From Campylobacterales bacterium (GTDB taxonomy: Bacteria; Campylobacterota; Campylobacteria; Campylobacterales; Hydrogenimonadaceae): a stretch of 57,550 nt of DNA. The DNA lies in assembly GCA_027081015.1 (NCBI GenBank), contig JALWMA010000042.1, positions 1 through 57,550 on the forward strand, written 5' to 3'. Under the pieces are notes generated by a model that had not been told where the DNA came from, ran no database searches, and saw only the letters and a program-made list of their open reading frames with translations. The translations under genes and the position numbers were made by a program. Shown piece after piece: positions 17,877 to 26,540 of this stretch (its first letter is position 1; each line of letters begins with the position of its first letter).

Positions 17877-18269
17877 ATGGATACTATGAAACTGGAAATA
17901 GTGACGCCGACCGGTCCGATATTCTCAGGCGATGTAAAATCCGCCACCTTTCCCGGTGCGGAGGGCGAATTCGGGGTACTTCCCGAGCACGCATCGCTTG
18001 TCTCTTTGCTGGATGCCGGTGTTATCGAGATTGAGAAGAGTGACGGCACAAAAGAGTCTATCGTGATCGATTCCGGATATGTAAAGGTCGATGAGGAGAA
18101 GACGCTTGTGGTAGTCGAAGGTGCCGTACCTATTATCGGTGAAACCGAAAGTGAAATCGCCAAGGCAATCGCCGAGGCAAAAGAGCTTGTTGAAAAGGCC
18201 GGTAACTCAGACATAGCTATCGCAAACGTCGAAGCGAAAGTCGAAGCTGCCGCAAAGACCAGATTTTAG
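17877..18269 (+). CDS. atpC: F0F1 ATP synthase subunit epsilon
   Basis: 130 residues. Rotor subunit with an N-terminal beta-sandwich (KLEIVTPTGPIFSGDVKSATFPGAEGEFGVLPEHASLVS split across 5-43) and a C-terminal two-helix arm (EIAKAIAEAKELVEKA, AIANVEAKVEAA) that can restrain ATP hydrolysis. Three bases before the tolQ/exbB-like gene, so the ATPase and Tol genes are one transcription unit by spacing. Confidence 0.95.
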   Translation: MDTMKLEIVTPTGPIFSGDVKSATFPGAEGEFGVLPEHASLVSLLDAGVIEIEKSDGTKESIVIDSGYVKVDEEKTLVVVEGAVPIIGETESEIAKAIAEAKELVEKAGNSDIAIANVEAKVEAAAKTRF

Positions 18270-18272
18270 ACT

Positions 18273-18848
18273 ATGTTCGAGATCGTAGGCGGTTATCTCG
18301 ACCGAAGCAGCCCGATAACGATCATCGTATTGGGTCTGCTCTCCTTCTATCTTTTTATTACCGTATGGATTTTCGTCTACCGCTATCTCTCTCTGAGCAG
18401 GTGGCTCTCGAGAGAGAGCGACTCGCTGGAGCAGATGCACATGGGTTCCGCATCGGTCTCGCCCCGATCCATTTTGAAAAGCTGCCTTAAAAAGAGCCTG
18501 ACTCCAAATTCGAGACTGCTGCAGATGTGTGAATATGCTGCAACGAAAGAGGCCACAAAGGGGTTGACGACCCTCTCTCTGATTGCCAGTACATCCCCTT
18601 TTATCGGCCTTTTCGGTACTGTCATTTCGATTCTGGAAGCTTTTGCCGGGCTGGGTACGCAAAAGAGTGCCACGCTAAGCGTAGTGGCCCCCGCAATCAG
18701 CGAGGCGCTTGTCGCGACGGCCGCCGGTATTTTCGTGGCTATATTCGCGTACAGCTTCCACCTGCTTCTAAAGAGAAAAGCGTACGAACTCGCCACTACC
18801 ATATCGATGCAGGCCGATCTGCTTCTCTCCGGCAAAAACGGAAAGTAG
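18273..18848 (+). CDS. tolQ: MotA/TolQ/ExbB proton channel family protein
   Basis: 191 residues. Three membrane helices (about 16-37, 105-128, 145-168). The proton-channel signature STSPFIGLFGTVISILEAFAGLG (split around residues 109-131) is clear. Forms the inner-membrane motor with the next gene. TolQ rather than ExbB is inferred because tolB, pal and cpoB follow. Directly after atpC. Confidence 0.9.
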   Translation: MFEIVGGYLDRSSPITIIVLGLLSFYLFITVWIFVYRYLSLSRWLSRESDSLEQMHMGSASVSPRSILKSCLKKSLTPNSRLLQMCEYAATKEATKGLTTLSLIASTSPFIGLFGTVISILEAFAGLGTQKSATLSVVAPAISEALVATAAGIFVAIFAYSFHLLLKRKAYELATTISMQADLLLSGKNGK

Positions 18849-18851
18849 AAG

Positions 18852-19244
18852 ATGCAGTACGAGTGGGATGAGAATCCGGATCTGAATATCACTCCGCTGG
18901 TAGATATCATGCTCGTGCTGATGGCGATTTTGATGGTCACCGCCCCGACCATCATCTATCAGGAGAAGATAACGCTACCGAAAGGTAGCAAAACCCAGAC
19001 CCTCCAAAAGATAAAATCTATCGAGATAAGGATGGACAGAGACGGTGTCATCTACTTTTTGAAAGATAGATACAAAAAGATCTCTTTTCCCGACAGCTTC
19101 ATGCTCAAAACGGAGAGCATGGACAAGAGCATTCCCGTATATATACGTGCCGACAGGATGCTTAGGTACAAAGATGTCATGTTCCTGCTAAAAACGGTAA
19201 AAGAGGCCGGATTTTCGAAAGTCTCTCTGGTGACAGATGGGTAG
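18852..19244 (+). CDS. tolR: ExbD/TolR family proton-motive-force transducer
   Basis: 130 residues. A single membrane helix near 14-36 carries the essential Asp (PLVDIMLVLMAILMVTAP), followed by a periplasmic domain (IEIRMDRDGVIYFL, IPVYIRADRMLRYKDVMFLL). Three bases after tolQ and overlapping the TolA-like gene by eight. Confidence 0.92.
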   Translation: MQYEWDENPDLNITPLVDIMLVLMAILMVTAPTIIYQEKITLPKGSKTQTLQKIKSIEIRMDRDGVIYFLKDRYKKISFPDSFMLKTESMDKSIPVYIRADRMLRYKDVMFLLKTVKEAGFSKVSLVTDG

Positions 19245-20001
19245 CGACAAGAGACTCTTCTTTATCGGCGGTATTGCGGCCACACTCTTCTATCTCCTTC
19301 TTATCTTTGTACTGATCTACTTTTTTAACGAATACAAACGATCCAAAAGGTACGTTCCCGCAAAAAGCGAGAGCATCGAGGTTTCGATACTGCAGCAATC
19401 TTCCAAAAAGCCGGAGCCTAAGCGGACGGCAGAGGAAAAAAAGGAGCGGAAACGGCAGGTCAAAGCTCCGGCGGAGAAGAAGCTTCCCTCGACGGCTCCA
19501 AAGAGTGTCGCCCATCCCAAGCCCAAACCCATCTCCTCCCTTTTCGAAGGGATAAAAGCGAGCGCCCCGGTCGAAAGCGCCGGTGCGGCAAGGCTTGCCA
19601 ACGCTCCCAGGATAAAGTACAAGGCGGCATCTTCGGAGGAGAGGAGAGCTACCCGGAAGGCCAGCAGGCTCATAAAAGATATAAATCTAAGCAGGCCAGA
19701 GATAGAGATTACGTCCAAAAGCTCCGGCATCGGCGAAGTTGACGAGTATATGAGCAGACTATACGAGAAAATCTACAAATCGTGGCAGCCTCAAGCCGTA
19801 TATGCCGGAGAGCAGGCGAAAGTACGCCTGAGGATCTCCCCTGACGGCAGTTTCGAATATAGTCTACTATATCCTTCGGATAATCAAGGTTTCAATCAGA
19901 GCCTGATAGAATATCTCGATCGGTTGAAGAGAGAGAAGCTCCCTCCAAGGAAAGAGGGCGGACTACTGAACGTCGATATAACATTTAAAGCCAAGGAGTA
20001 G
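19237..20001 (+). CDS. TolA/TonB-like energy transducer
   Basis: 254 residues: one N-terminal membrane helix (RLFFIGGIAATLFYLLLIFVLIYFF without its ends), a Lys/Pro/Ala-rich linker (about 45-150) to cross the periplasm, and a C-terminal TonB/TolA-like domain (YMSRLYEKIYKSWQP, KVRLRISPDGSFEYSLLYPS). Position between tolR and tolB points to TolA; sequence alone cannot separate TolA from TonB. Confidence 0.82.
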   Translation: MGSDKRLFFIGGIAATLFYLLLIFVLIYFFNEYKRSKRYVPAKSESIEVSILQQSSKKPEPKRTAEEKKERKRQVKAPAEKKLPSTAPKSVAHPKPKPISSLFEGIKASAPVESAGAARLANAPRIKYKAASSEERRATRKASRLIKDINLSRPEIEITSKSSGIGEVDEYMSRLYEKIYKSWQPQAVYAGEQAKVRLRISPDGSFEYSLLYPSDNQGFNQSLIEYLDRLKREKLPPRKEGGLLNVDITFKAKE

Positions 20002-20003
20002 CG

Positions 20004-21254
20004 GTGCGCTATTTGATGATACTTTTGACGGCGATTGTGCTTATGGCATCGGATGCGACCCTGGAGATTGTCAAGAGTACGGACAACAGACCCTCCGTTG
20101 CGATACAGGACGCATCGGAATTTGGAGATATGGGTATAAGAGGAAAGTTTTTCCGTCTTGTCACGGGTGACCTGAAAGTTACCGCCCACTTCAAAGTAGA
20201 CGATACATACAGAAGCTGCAGCTACGACTCGATGATAGACCCTCTGCTCAAAAACAGCGACTATATCTTCAGGTACCGTTTCAGGGAGGGTGACGGACAG
20301 AGGCTATATATGGATGTAAGAGCCTACGATATGGGATCGAAGAGTGCGATATACGAGAGGAGCTACCGTGTAGCCAACCGGAGCAGGTACCCGTTTTTGA
20401 TACATCAGGCCGTAATCGACTTCAATGACTACCTGCAGATGCCGAGTGTCGGATGGATGAAGCGATATGTGGTCTTTTCCCAATATACGAAGCCGAAGCA
20501 GGCCGATATAGTAGTAGCCGACTACACATTGACATACAGAAAAAAGGTGGTCAGCGGCGGGTTGAACATATTTCCGAAGTGGGCCGACCGCGACCAGAGG
20601 GGGATCTACTACACCAAACTGGGCAGCAGGCCCGTTCTCTACCATTTCAATATATATACCGGAAAGGAGAGAAGGGTAATATCTTCCGACGGTATGCTTG
20701 TCTGTTCGGATGTGAGCAGGGACGGAAAGAGACTGCTGTTGACGATGGCCCCGGAAGGGCAGCCCGATATCTATATGTACAACATCGAGAGCGGGGTGAA
20801 AGAGCGTCTGACATTCTATTCCGGCATAGATGTTTCCGCGCAGTTTACCGGCTCCGAAAAGAGGATAATTTTCGTATCGGACAGGCTCGGTTACCCCAAC
20901 ATTTTCATAAAAGAGGTCAGGGATAGGGCGGTGCGGCAGCTGGTCTATCACGGGAAGAACAACAACGCCTGCAGTGCGCACGGCAAATATGTCGTATATA
21001 CGAGCAGGGAGAGTGACAACGCGTTCAGCTCCAACACTTTCAACCTCTATCTGGTCTCGACCGAGAGCGACTATATCAGAAGGCTCACGGCAAGCGGTGT
21101 GAACCAGTTTCCGAAATTCTCGCCGGACGGAGAGAGCGTCATCTATATCAAGCACTATGCGTCACAGAGTGCGCTTGGAGTAATCAGGCTAAACTATAAC
21201 GAAGGGTTCCTTTTCCCATTGAGGGGGCATAGGATACAGTCGATCGACTGGTAG
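20004..21254 (+). CDS. tolB: Tol-Pal system beta-propeller protein TolB
   Basis: 416 residues, periplasmic. Short signal peptide (MRYLMILLTAIVLMASDA), an N-terminal alpha/beta domain, and a C-terminal six-bladed propeller with repeated blades such as SDVSRDGKRLLLTMAPEGQPDIYMY, FVSDRLGYPNIFI, YTSRESDN...FNLYLV and FPKFSPDGESVIYI. GTG start two bases after the TolA-like stop. Works with Pal to keep the outer membrane tethered during constriction. Confidence 0.93.
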   Translation: MRYLMILLTAIVLMASDATLEIVKSTDNRPSVAIQDASEFGDMGIRGKFFRLVTGDLKVTAHFKVDDTYRSCSYDSMIDPLLKNSDYIFRYRFREGDGQRLYMDVRAYDMGSKSAIYERSYRVANRSRYPFLIHQAVIDFNDYLQMPSVGWMKRYVVFSQYTKPKQADIVVADYTLTYRKKVVSGGLNIFPKWADRDQRGIYYTKLGSRPVLYHFNIYTGKERRVISSDGMLVCSDVSRDGKRLLLTMAPEGQPDIYMYNIESGVKERLTFYSGIDVSAQFTGSEKRIIFVSDRLGYPNIFIKEVRDRAVRQLVYHGKNNNACSAHGKYVVYTSRESDNAFSSNTFNLYLVSTESDYIRRLTASGVNQFPKFSPDGESVIYIKHYASQSALGVIRLNYNEGFLFPLRGHRIQSIDW

Positions 21255-21372
21255 TACGATCGTTGAATATCTCGGTAAACGGAGATGAACGGCACCGGCC
21301 TTTTATGGGGCTTTAACGGTAAAGTAAGAAAAAGCGTGCTAAAATCCACTAAATTCCGAAGGAGATGAATCG

Positions 21373-21939
21373 ATGAAAAAGAGCCTTATAATTGCTGCGG
21401 CGGCTGCAGCATTGCTGATGAGCGGATGTTCTCAGAAAAAGCCGGAAGTCGATATGACGAAGCAGGAGACGACAGAGAAAGAGGCGCCTGCGGTTACTGA
21501 AGCCGACAGCGGCGTCAGTACAGTCGTGGGTACCGAAGAGAGCGGAGATATCACGACTCTTCCCGAAAACGGAAGGACGGAAGTGATAAAAGAGCTCGAA
21601 GCGAAAGCGAAAAAGATCTACTTCGATTTCGACAAGTACAATATACGACCCGATCAGGAGCCGCGTGTAGACGAAGATGCACAGCTTTTCTCTTCGGATG
21701 CGGCGAAAGATCTTACGATCAAAATAGAGGGTAACTGCGACGAGTGGGGAACGGACGAGTACAACTACGCACTCGGGCTCAGGCGTGCGAAAACCGTAAG
21801 GGACGCACTCGCGATAAAAGGGATCGACGAAAGCCGTATGGTGATGGTCAGCTACGGCGAGAGCAACCCGGTATGCACGGAACATACGAAAGAGTGCTGG
21901 GCCAAAAACAGACGTGTAGAGTTCAAGCTGCTCCCGTAA
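21373..21939 (+). CDS. pal: Peptidoglycan-associated lipoprotein Pal
   Basis: 188 residues. Lipobox LMSGC after a signal peptide; Glu/Thr-rich linker (about 25-72); C-terminal OmpA-like peptidoglycan-binding domain (KIYFDFDKYNIRPDQEPRVDEDA split, IEGNCDEWGTDEYNYALGLRRA, KECWAKNRRVEFKLLP). There is a 118-bp gap after tolB with a possible -10 (TAAAAT) and a ribosome site GAAGGAG, so pal may also have its own promoter. Confidence 0.94.
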   Translation: MKKSLIIAAAAAALLMSGCSQKKPEVDMTKQETTEKEAPAVTEADSGVSTVVGTEESGDITTLPENGRTEVIKELEAKAKKIYFDFDKYNIRPDQEPRVDEDAQLFSSDAAKDLTIKIEGNCDEWGTDEYNYALGLRRAKTVRDALAIKGIDESRMVMVSYGESNPVCTEHTKECWAKNRRVEFKLLP

Positions 21940-22824
21940 ATGAGAAAAGTTCCGCTATCTCTTCTGCTGCTTCTGGGTCTCTCTTTCGCGGGTACGCAGG
22001 AGCCGTCTGCATTCGGAGCCGGAAATCTCGACTCTTCCGAACCGTACGGACTGAGTGAGGATGAGCGGCATATCCTTAAAAACAGGCGTGCTATAGAGGC
22101 GCTTCAAAAGGCCCTATTGAAGCAGCAGCAGACAGTTCAGCATAATCGTGAACGGATAGACGGCCTGCAGAGCATCATAGAGGGGTGGAACAGCAGGATA
22201 AGGGAGTTCGAAAGATCGATCAGGCAGATAGACGATCTCAACCGCTCCGTATCGGACCTTCAGGCAAAAACCGAGACTCTTTCCAAAACCCAGACCGAAA
22301 ATTTCGAGCAGATACGTACCGTACTTCAGGAGCTGGGAACACTTATAGACTCGATCAACGAAAAATATGTCGACAAAGAGCGCTTCGATCGTCTCGAAAA
22401 CGCATTTTTGCAGTTCAAAGAGGCGTATGAATCTTTCGTTAAAAAGGCCGATCTAAGCGGCAAGTCGAATGCCGAGATATTCAAAGAGGCCAAAGAGCTC
22501 TTTCGCAAAAAGAGATATTCGGATGCGAAGAGGTACTTCTCGCATCTGATAAAGAACCACTACAAACCGGCTACATCGAACTACTACCTCGGTGAGATTG
22601 CCTACATGAGCGGACGCTACAAGGATGCTATTGCCTACTATAAAAGGAGCGCGTCACTATACGACAAGAGCAGTTTCATGCCGACTCTGCTTCTGCATAC
22701 GGCCATATCTTTGCAGCGCATAGGCGACAAAGAGCAGGCGAAAGAGTTCTACAACTCCCTCATAAGCCTCTATCCCGAATCCAAAGCCGCATCTGTCGCG
22801 AAAAAGAGACTCTCGAAGCTTTAA
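21940..22824 (+). CDS. cpoB: Cell division coordinator CpoB (YbgF), tetratricopeptide protein
   Basis: 294 residues: signal peptide (RKVPLSLLLLLGLSFAG), an N-terminal trimerising coiled coil (about 45-165), and a C-terminal TPR region (AEIFKEAKELFRKKRYSDAKRYF, SNYYLGEIAYMSGRYKDAIAYY, AISLQRIGDKEQAKEFYNSLI). Start codon is immediately after the pal stop with no spacer, so translation is coupled. Completes the Tol-Pal block. Confidence 0.9.
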   Translation: MRKVPLSLLLLLGLSFAGTQEPSAFGAGNLDSSEPYGLSEDERHILKNRRAIEALQKALLKQQQTVQHNRERIDGLQSIIEGWNSRIREFERSIRQIDDLNRSVSDLQAKTETLSKTQTENFEQIRTVLQELGTLIDSINEKYVDKERFDRLENAFLQFKEAYESFVKKADLSGKSNAEIFKEAKELFRKKRYSDAKRYFSHLIKNHYKPATSNYYLGEIAYMSGRYKDAIAYYKRSASLYDKSSFMPTLLLHTAISLQRIGDKEQAKEFYNSLISLYPESKAASVAKKRLSKL

Positions 22825-22904
22825 GGTGGTAGCCCGGTTCCTTAAGATTCCATGAAAGAACTCTATGATAGAATCTGCTACTTTTTAAAGGAGAACCGAC
22901 AATT

Positions 22905-23417
22905 ATGAAGATTGATGATAACAGTGTAGTCTCTTTCAACTACGAAGTCAAAGATGCGAAAACGGGAGAGGTGGTCGACTCGAACATGGGTCAGGCGCCC
23001 CTCTCTTTTATTACAGGAAAGCAGCAGATCATTCCCGGCCTCGAGAATCAGATGAAGGGGATGCAAAGCGGTGACAGCGCCGAGATTCTCGTGAGTGCAG
23101 CCGAAGCTTACGGTGAGTACAACCCGGAAGCCGTCCAAAACATGCCTCGTGAACAGTTCGCCGGAATCGAACTGCAGGAGGGCATGACCCTTTATGGACA
23201 GAGTGAAGACGGGGGCACCGTTCAGGTAACGGTGAAGAGTTTCGATGATAACGATGTGGTCATAGATTTCAACCATCCGCTTGCCGGAAAAGATCTTCTC
23301 TTCAACGTAACGGTAGCGGAGGTTCGGGAGCCTACGGTAAACGAGTCTCTCAGCGGACAGGTTGAACAGCCAGGCGCTGAAGGTTGCGGTTGCGGCACAG
23401 GATGTGGAAACCATTAA
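22905..23417 (+). CDS. slyD: FKBP-type peptidyl-prolyl isomerase SlyD
   Basis: 170 residues. FKBP fold with inserted flap: VSFNYEVKDAKTGEVVDSN at the start, PLSFITGKQQIIPGLENQM, flap region about 70-125, IDFNHPLAGKDLLFNVTV. A short Cys/His tail (EGCGCGTGCGNH) is the metal-binding (nickel) end of SlyD. Good ribosome site AAGGAG; own promoter likely in the 80-bp gap. Its last bases overlap the next gene. Confidence 0.93.
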   Translation: MKIDDNSVVSFNYEVKDAKTGEVVDSNMGQAPLSFITGKQQIIPGLENQMKGMQSGDSAEILVSAAEAYGEYNPEAVQNMPREQFAGIELQEGMTLYGQSEDGGTVQVTVKSFDDNDVVIDFNHPLAGKDLLFNVTVAEVREPTVNESLSGQVEQPGAEGCGCGTGCGNH

Positions 23418-24165
23418 CTTCATTGCGGAGTCGAAGCCTCTCAAGGAGGCTTTGAAGTCCGCCAACCTTCTGAAATCACTTCAGTTCAATACCCTCATAA
23501 GCGGTGAGGCCGGTACTGGACGTCACACCCTCGCCGCCTACATGATGCCGGACGCTCCCGTCGTACACGGGGACGACCCCGAGCTATACACCCGCATAGA
23601 GAACACTCCACAGATAATATTAGACAGGCTCGATATGGCCGACTCTATCGGAAGAGTCTCGCAAACTGTGCAAAAACATGGAACGAAAGTCATAGCCATC
23701 GTCGAAGATGCTTCGACCCTCGCTTCGATAGATTCGCTCTTTAGTGTAAAGATCGCCCTTCCGCCCCTTCAGCTAAGACCAGAAGACGTTCCGCCGCTGG
23801 CGAAGAAGTTTGCCGACGAGGCCATAGCCATGTTCGCTCCGGAAAGCGATGGAGAGCCTTTCGAGCCGGATCTTCAGAGTGTCGACCTGACCGCAAACGC
23901 ATACTCTCTCAGACGATCTGTATTTTTGCAATATTTCGCCGCCAGGATGGGCAAGGATGAGCTTATGCTTCTGAACGAAGCCTATCTGCTTTCACGTATG
24001 AAGGAGGGTGAAGATCTCTACAGGAGAGAGCTCTTTTTATACGAGGTTCCGCTTATCAGGGCGGGTATGAAGGTATTTAAGAGTCAACTCAAGATGTCGA
24101 ACGTTTTCGGACTCAACCGCAATACTCTCAGAAAAAAAATTACAGAATGGAAGGAATATCTATGA
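23404..24165 (+). CDS. Fis-type HTH regulator with degenerate AAA-like domain
   Basis: About 253 residues from the GTG at 23404 (a longer frame from TTG 23362 exists but lies in slyD). INFIAESKPLKEALKSANLLKS, then a P-loop-like GEAGTGRHT in which the Walker Lys is Arg, then LPPLQLRPEDVPPLAKKF, the layout of sigma-54 activators after the AAA core, and a C-terminal Fis helix-turn-helix (FGLNRNTLRKKITEWKEYL). The GAFTGA sigma-54 contact loop is missing, so it probably does not activate RpoN; it may bind DNA as a shortened relative. Overlaps fabD by ATGA. Start is uncertain. Confidence 0.75.
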   Translation: METINFIAESKPLKEALKSANLLKSLQFNTLISGEAGTGRHTLAAYMMPDAPVVHGDDPELYTRIENTPQIILDRLDMADSIGRVSQTVQKHGTKVIAIVEDASTLASIDSLFSVKIALPPLQLRPEDVPPLAKKFADEAIAMFAPESDGEPFEPDLQSVDLTANAYSLRRSVFLQYFAARMGKDELMLLNEAYLLSRMKEGEDLYRRELFLYEVPLIRAGMKVFKSQLKMSNVFGLNRNTLRKKITEWKEYL

Positions 24166-25103
24166 CAAAAACCGCATTTCTATACCCCGGGCAGGGATCC
24201 CAGGCCGTCGGCATGGGAAAATCTTTCGTGGAGCACTCACGGGAGGCGGCCCAGATGCTCGAAGCCGCTTCGGAACGTCTGAAGATCGATATGGCGCACC
24301 TGCTCTTCGAGCCCAACGATCTGCTGGAGCAGACGAAATATACCCAGCCGGCGATACTTCTGGTCTCCGTGATGGCATACCGGCTCTTTGCGAAAGAGAT
24401 ACCGCAGTCTCCGGCGTTCGCCCTGGGCCATTCGCTCGGCGAATTTTCCGCCCTCTCGGCCGTAGGCGCTCTCGACTGGCTCGATGCGGTGGAGCTTGTG
24501 CACCTTCGCGGAAGCCTTATGCAGAAGGCGTGTGAAGGGATCGAAGCGGGAATGATGGTGGTGCTCGGAGTGGCGGACGAGGATGTCGAAGCGATATGCC
24601 ACGACGCCAGGGAAGAGGGTAAAAAGGTGTGGCCTGCAAACTACAATGCGGACGGCCAGATAGTCATTGCCGGCATCAAAAGCGATCTCGAGAGTCTGCA
24701 GGAGCCGCTGAAAGCGGCGAAAGCGCGCCGTGTAATGCTGCTGAACATGTCGGTAGCCAGCCACTGCCCGCTGCTCGAGCCCGCTGTAGAACCGCTGGTC
24801 GACGCCCTGAAAGGTGTGCTGCGCGACGAGTTTGGTGCACCGGTCATCTCCAATGTTACAGCAAAAGCGTACAACACGAAAGAGGAGGCTCTCGACCTGC
24901 TCGGACGCCAGCTCGTTTCACCGGTTCTCTATAAGCAGTCGATCAGGGACAATGACGACCTGGTAGACAGGTATATAGAGTTCGGACACGGAGGGGTACT
25001 TAAGGGGCTCAACAGGCGTACGACCAAAAAGCCGACGCTGACGGTAGGCGACTACGACTCGCTCTGCTCAGTCATCGAAACCGTGGCGCAGGAGAGCCGA
25101 TGA
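24162..25103 (+). CDS. fabD: Malonyl-CoA--ACP transacylase
   Basis: 313 residues. Loads malonyl groups on acyl carrier protein for fatty acid synthesis. FLYPGQGSQAVGMGK at the start, nucleophile Ser in GHSLGEFSAL (about 87-96), LRGSLMQKA with the substrate Arg, catalytic His in SVASHCPLLEP, and GHGGVLKGLNRR near the C-terminus. Start chosen from AAGGAATATCT-ATG and the family N-terminus. Overlaps its neighbours on both sides by ATGA. Confidence 0.97.
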   Translation: MTKTAFLYPGQGSQAVGMGKSFVEHSREAAQMLEAASERLKIDMAHLLFEPNDLLEQTKYTQPAILLVSVMAYRLFAKEIPQSPAFALGHSLGEFSALSAVGALDWLDAVELVHLRGSLMQKACEGIEAGMMVVLGVADEDVEAICHDAREEGKKVWPANYNADGQIVIAGIKSDLESLQEPLKAAKARRVMLLNMSVASHCPLLEPAVEPLVDALKGVLRDEFGAPVISNVTAKAYNTKEEALDLLGRQLVSPVLYKQSIRDNDDLVDRYIEFGHGGVLKGLNRRTTKKPTLTVGDYDSLCSVIETVAQESR

Positions 25104-25798
25104 TTGTAGGGGTTATGGGCGCCATGCCCGAAGAGATAGAGCCGATTCTCGAGAAGCTCGACAACATCAAGCGCCACGAGGTGGCCGACAATATCTACTA
25201 TACGGCTCTCTACGGCTCTTTGGATCTGGTTATCGCCTACAGCAAGATAGGCAAGGTCTTTTCGGCGCTGACCGCCGCTACGATGATAGAGCGCTTCGGT
25301 GTAAGAAAGATGCTCTTTTCCGGAGTCGCCGGCGCAATCAACCCCGAGCTTCGGATAGGGGATCTCATAGCCGCCACGAAGCTGTGCCAGCACGATCTCG
25401 AGATTACCGCATTCGGTCACCCGTACGGATACGTGCCTGAGGGGAAAGTCTTCGTGGAGGCGGACCCGCGGCTGCTTGAGATCGCCGCGGCCGCCGCAAA
25501 CAGAAAAGGGATAAAACTGAAAAGAGGCATAGTCGCGACCGGAGACCAGTTCGTAGCGGACCCGAAGAGAAAAGAGTGGATAGGCGAAACCTTCGGAGCC
25601 GACGCACTCGAGATGGAGGGGGCATCGGTCGCGGTTGTATGCGATGCGTGGGAGGTGCCCTTTTTCGTGCTTCGTGCCATAAGCGATGCGGCGGATATGG
25701 ATGCGGGGTTCGATTTCGATACCTTCCTGAAGAGCTCAGCGAAAAAGAGCGCCGATTTTCTCTTTGCCATCTTAGATGAACTCGATAAAGCTAAGTAA
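25100..25798 (+). CDS. mtnN: 5'-methylthioadenosine/S-adenosylhomocysteine nucleosidase
   Basis: 232 residues. Splits adenine from MTA, SAH (and, in epsilon species, 6-amino-6-deoxyfutalosine for menaquinone). IVGVMGAMPEEIEPILEKL with the conserved Glu, SGVAGAINPELRIGDLI, ALEMEGASVAVVC with the ribose-binding Met-Glu, and RAISDAAD with the catalytic Asp. Overlaps fabD by ATGA and the TtcA-family gene by 23 bases. Confidence 0.96.
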   Translation: MIVGVMGAMPEEIEPILEKLDNIKRHEVADNIYYTALYGSLDLVIAYSKIGKVFSALTAATMIERFGVRKMLFSGVAGAINPELRIGDLIAATKLCQHDLEITAFGHPYGYVPEGKVFVEADPRLLEIAAAAANRKGIKLKRGIVATGDQFVADPKRKEWIGETFGADALEMEGASVAVVCDAWEVPFFVLRAISDAADMDAGFDFDTFLKSSAKKSADFLFAILDELDKAK

Positions 25799-26540
25799 AA
25801 AGATACTCCGCGCCGCAGGCAGGGCCAACGCAACATACGGCCTCGTAGGCGAAGGAGACCGGGTTCTGGTCGGTTTGAGCGGAGGAAAAGACTCTCTTAC
25901 GCTCGTGCACCTGCTCAAGCATATGCAGCGGCACGCCCCATTCGATTTTGAATTCAAAGCGGTGACGATACGCTACGGGATGCCGGGTGAGAGTTACGAC
26001 GCTCTCGCGGAGCATTGCAAAATGTACGAGATACCGCACGAAGTTTACGACACGAACATATTCGAAGTGGCCCAGGATACCATACGCGAAAACAGCTCTT
26101 TTTGCAGCTACTTTTCGAGAATGCGCCGTGGGGCGCTCTATACGAAGGCGGAAGAGGGGGGCTACGACAAGGTCGCCCTCGGCCACCACCTCGACGACGC
26201 GGCAGAGAGCTTTTTCATGAATATGCTCTACAACGGTACGCTGCGGTCTATGGCCCCAATCTACAAAAGCAGCCGCGGATTCTACGTGATAAGGCCGCTG
26301 CTTTGGGTAAGGGAGCGGCAGACGAGAGCTTTCGTACAGGAGAACGGAATCGCCGCGATAGGCGACGAGGCGTGCCCGGCCATGCGGATGAAGGTGAAGA
26401 TGCCCCACGCCAGGGAGAGCACCAAGCGGATGCTCGAAGAGTGGGAGGAGTGTTTTCCGGATCTCTTTAAAAAATTCAAGGCTGCATTCAGCCACCTGCA
26501 GCCCGACTCTTTCATGGACAAGAGGTATCTCGATATCTGA
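25776..26540 (+). CDS. TtcA-family PP-loop tRNA thiolation protein (variant Cys motif)
   Basis: 254 residues. ATP pyrophosphatase motif VGLSGGKDSLTLVHLL (SGGKDS at 35-40), LGHHLDDAAESFFMN, IRPLLWVRERQTRAF. In TtcA (2-thiocytidine-32 of tRNA) the [4Fe-4S] cluster sits on CSxC plus a later Cys. Here the motif reads FCSYFSRMRRGALY: Cys110 is kept, but the second position is Phe113; a later Cys200 (DEACPAM) is present. So the ligand set differs from E. coli, and substrate or activity may differ. Ends six bases... of the protein cluster before the 110-bp duplication, which starts right after its stop. Confidence 0.82.
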   Translation: MNSIKLSKKILRAAGRANATYGLVGEGDRVLVGLSGGKDSLTLVHLLKHMQRHAPFDFEFKAVTIRYGMPGESYDALAEHCKMYEIPHEVYDTNIFEVAQDTIRENSSFCSYFSRMRRGALYTKAEEGGYDKVALGHHLDDAAESFFMNMLYNGTLRSMAPIYKSSRGFYVIRPLLWVRERQTRAFVQENGIAAIGDEACPAMRMKVKMPHARESTKRMLEEWEECFPDLFKKFKAAFSHLQPDSFMDKRYLDI

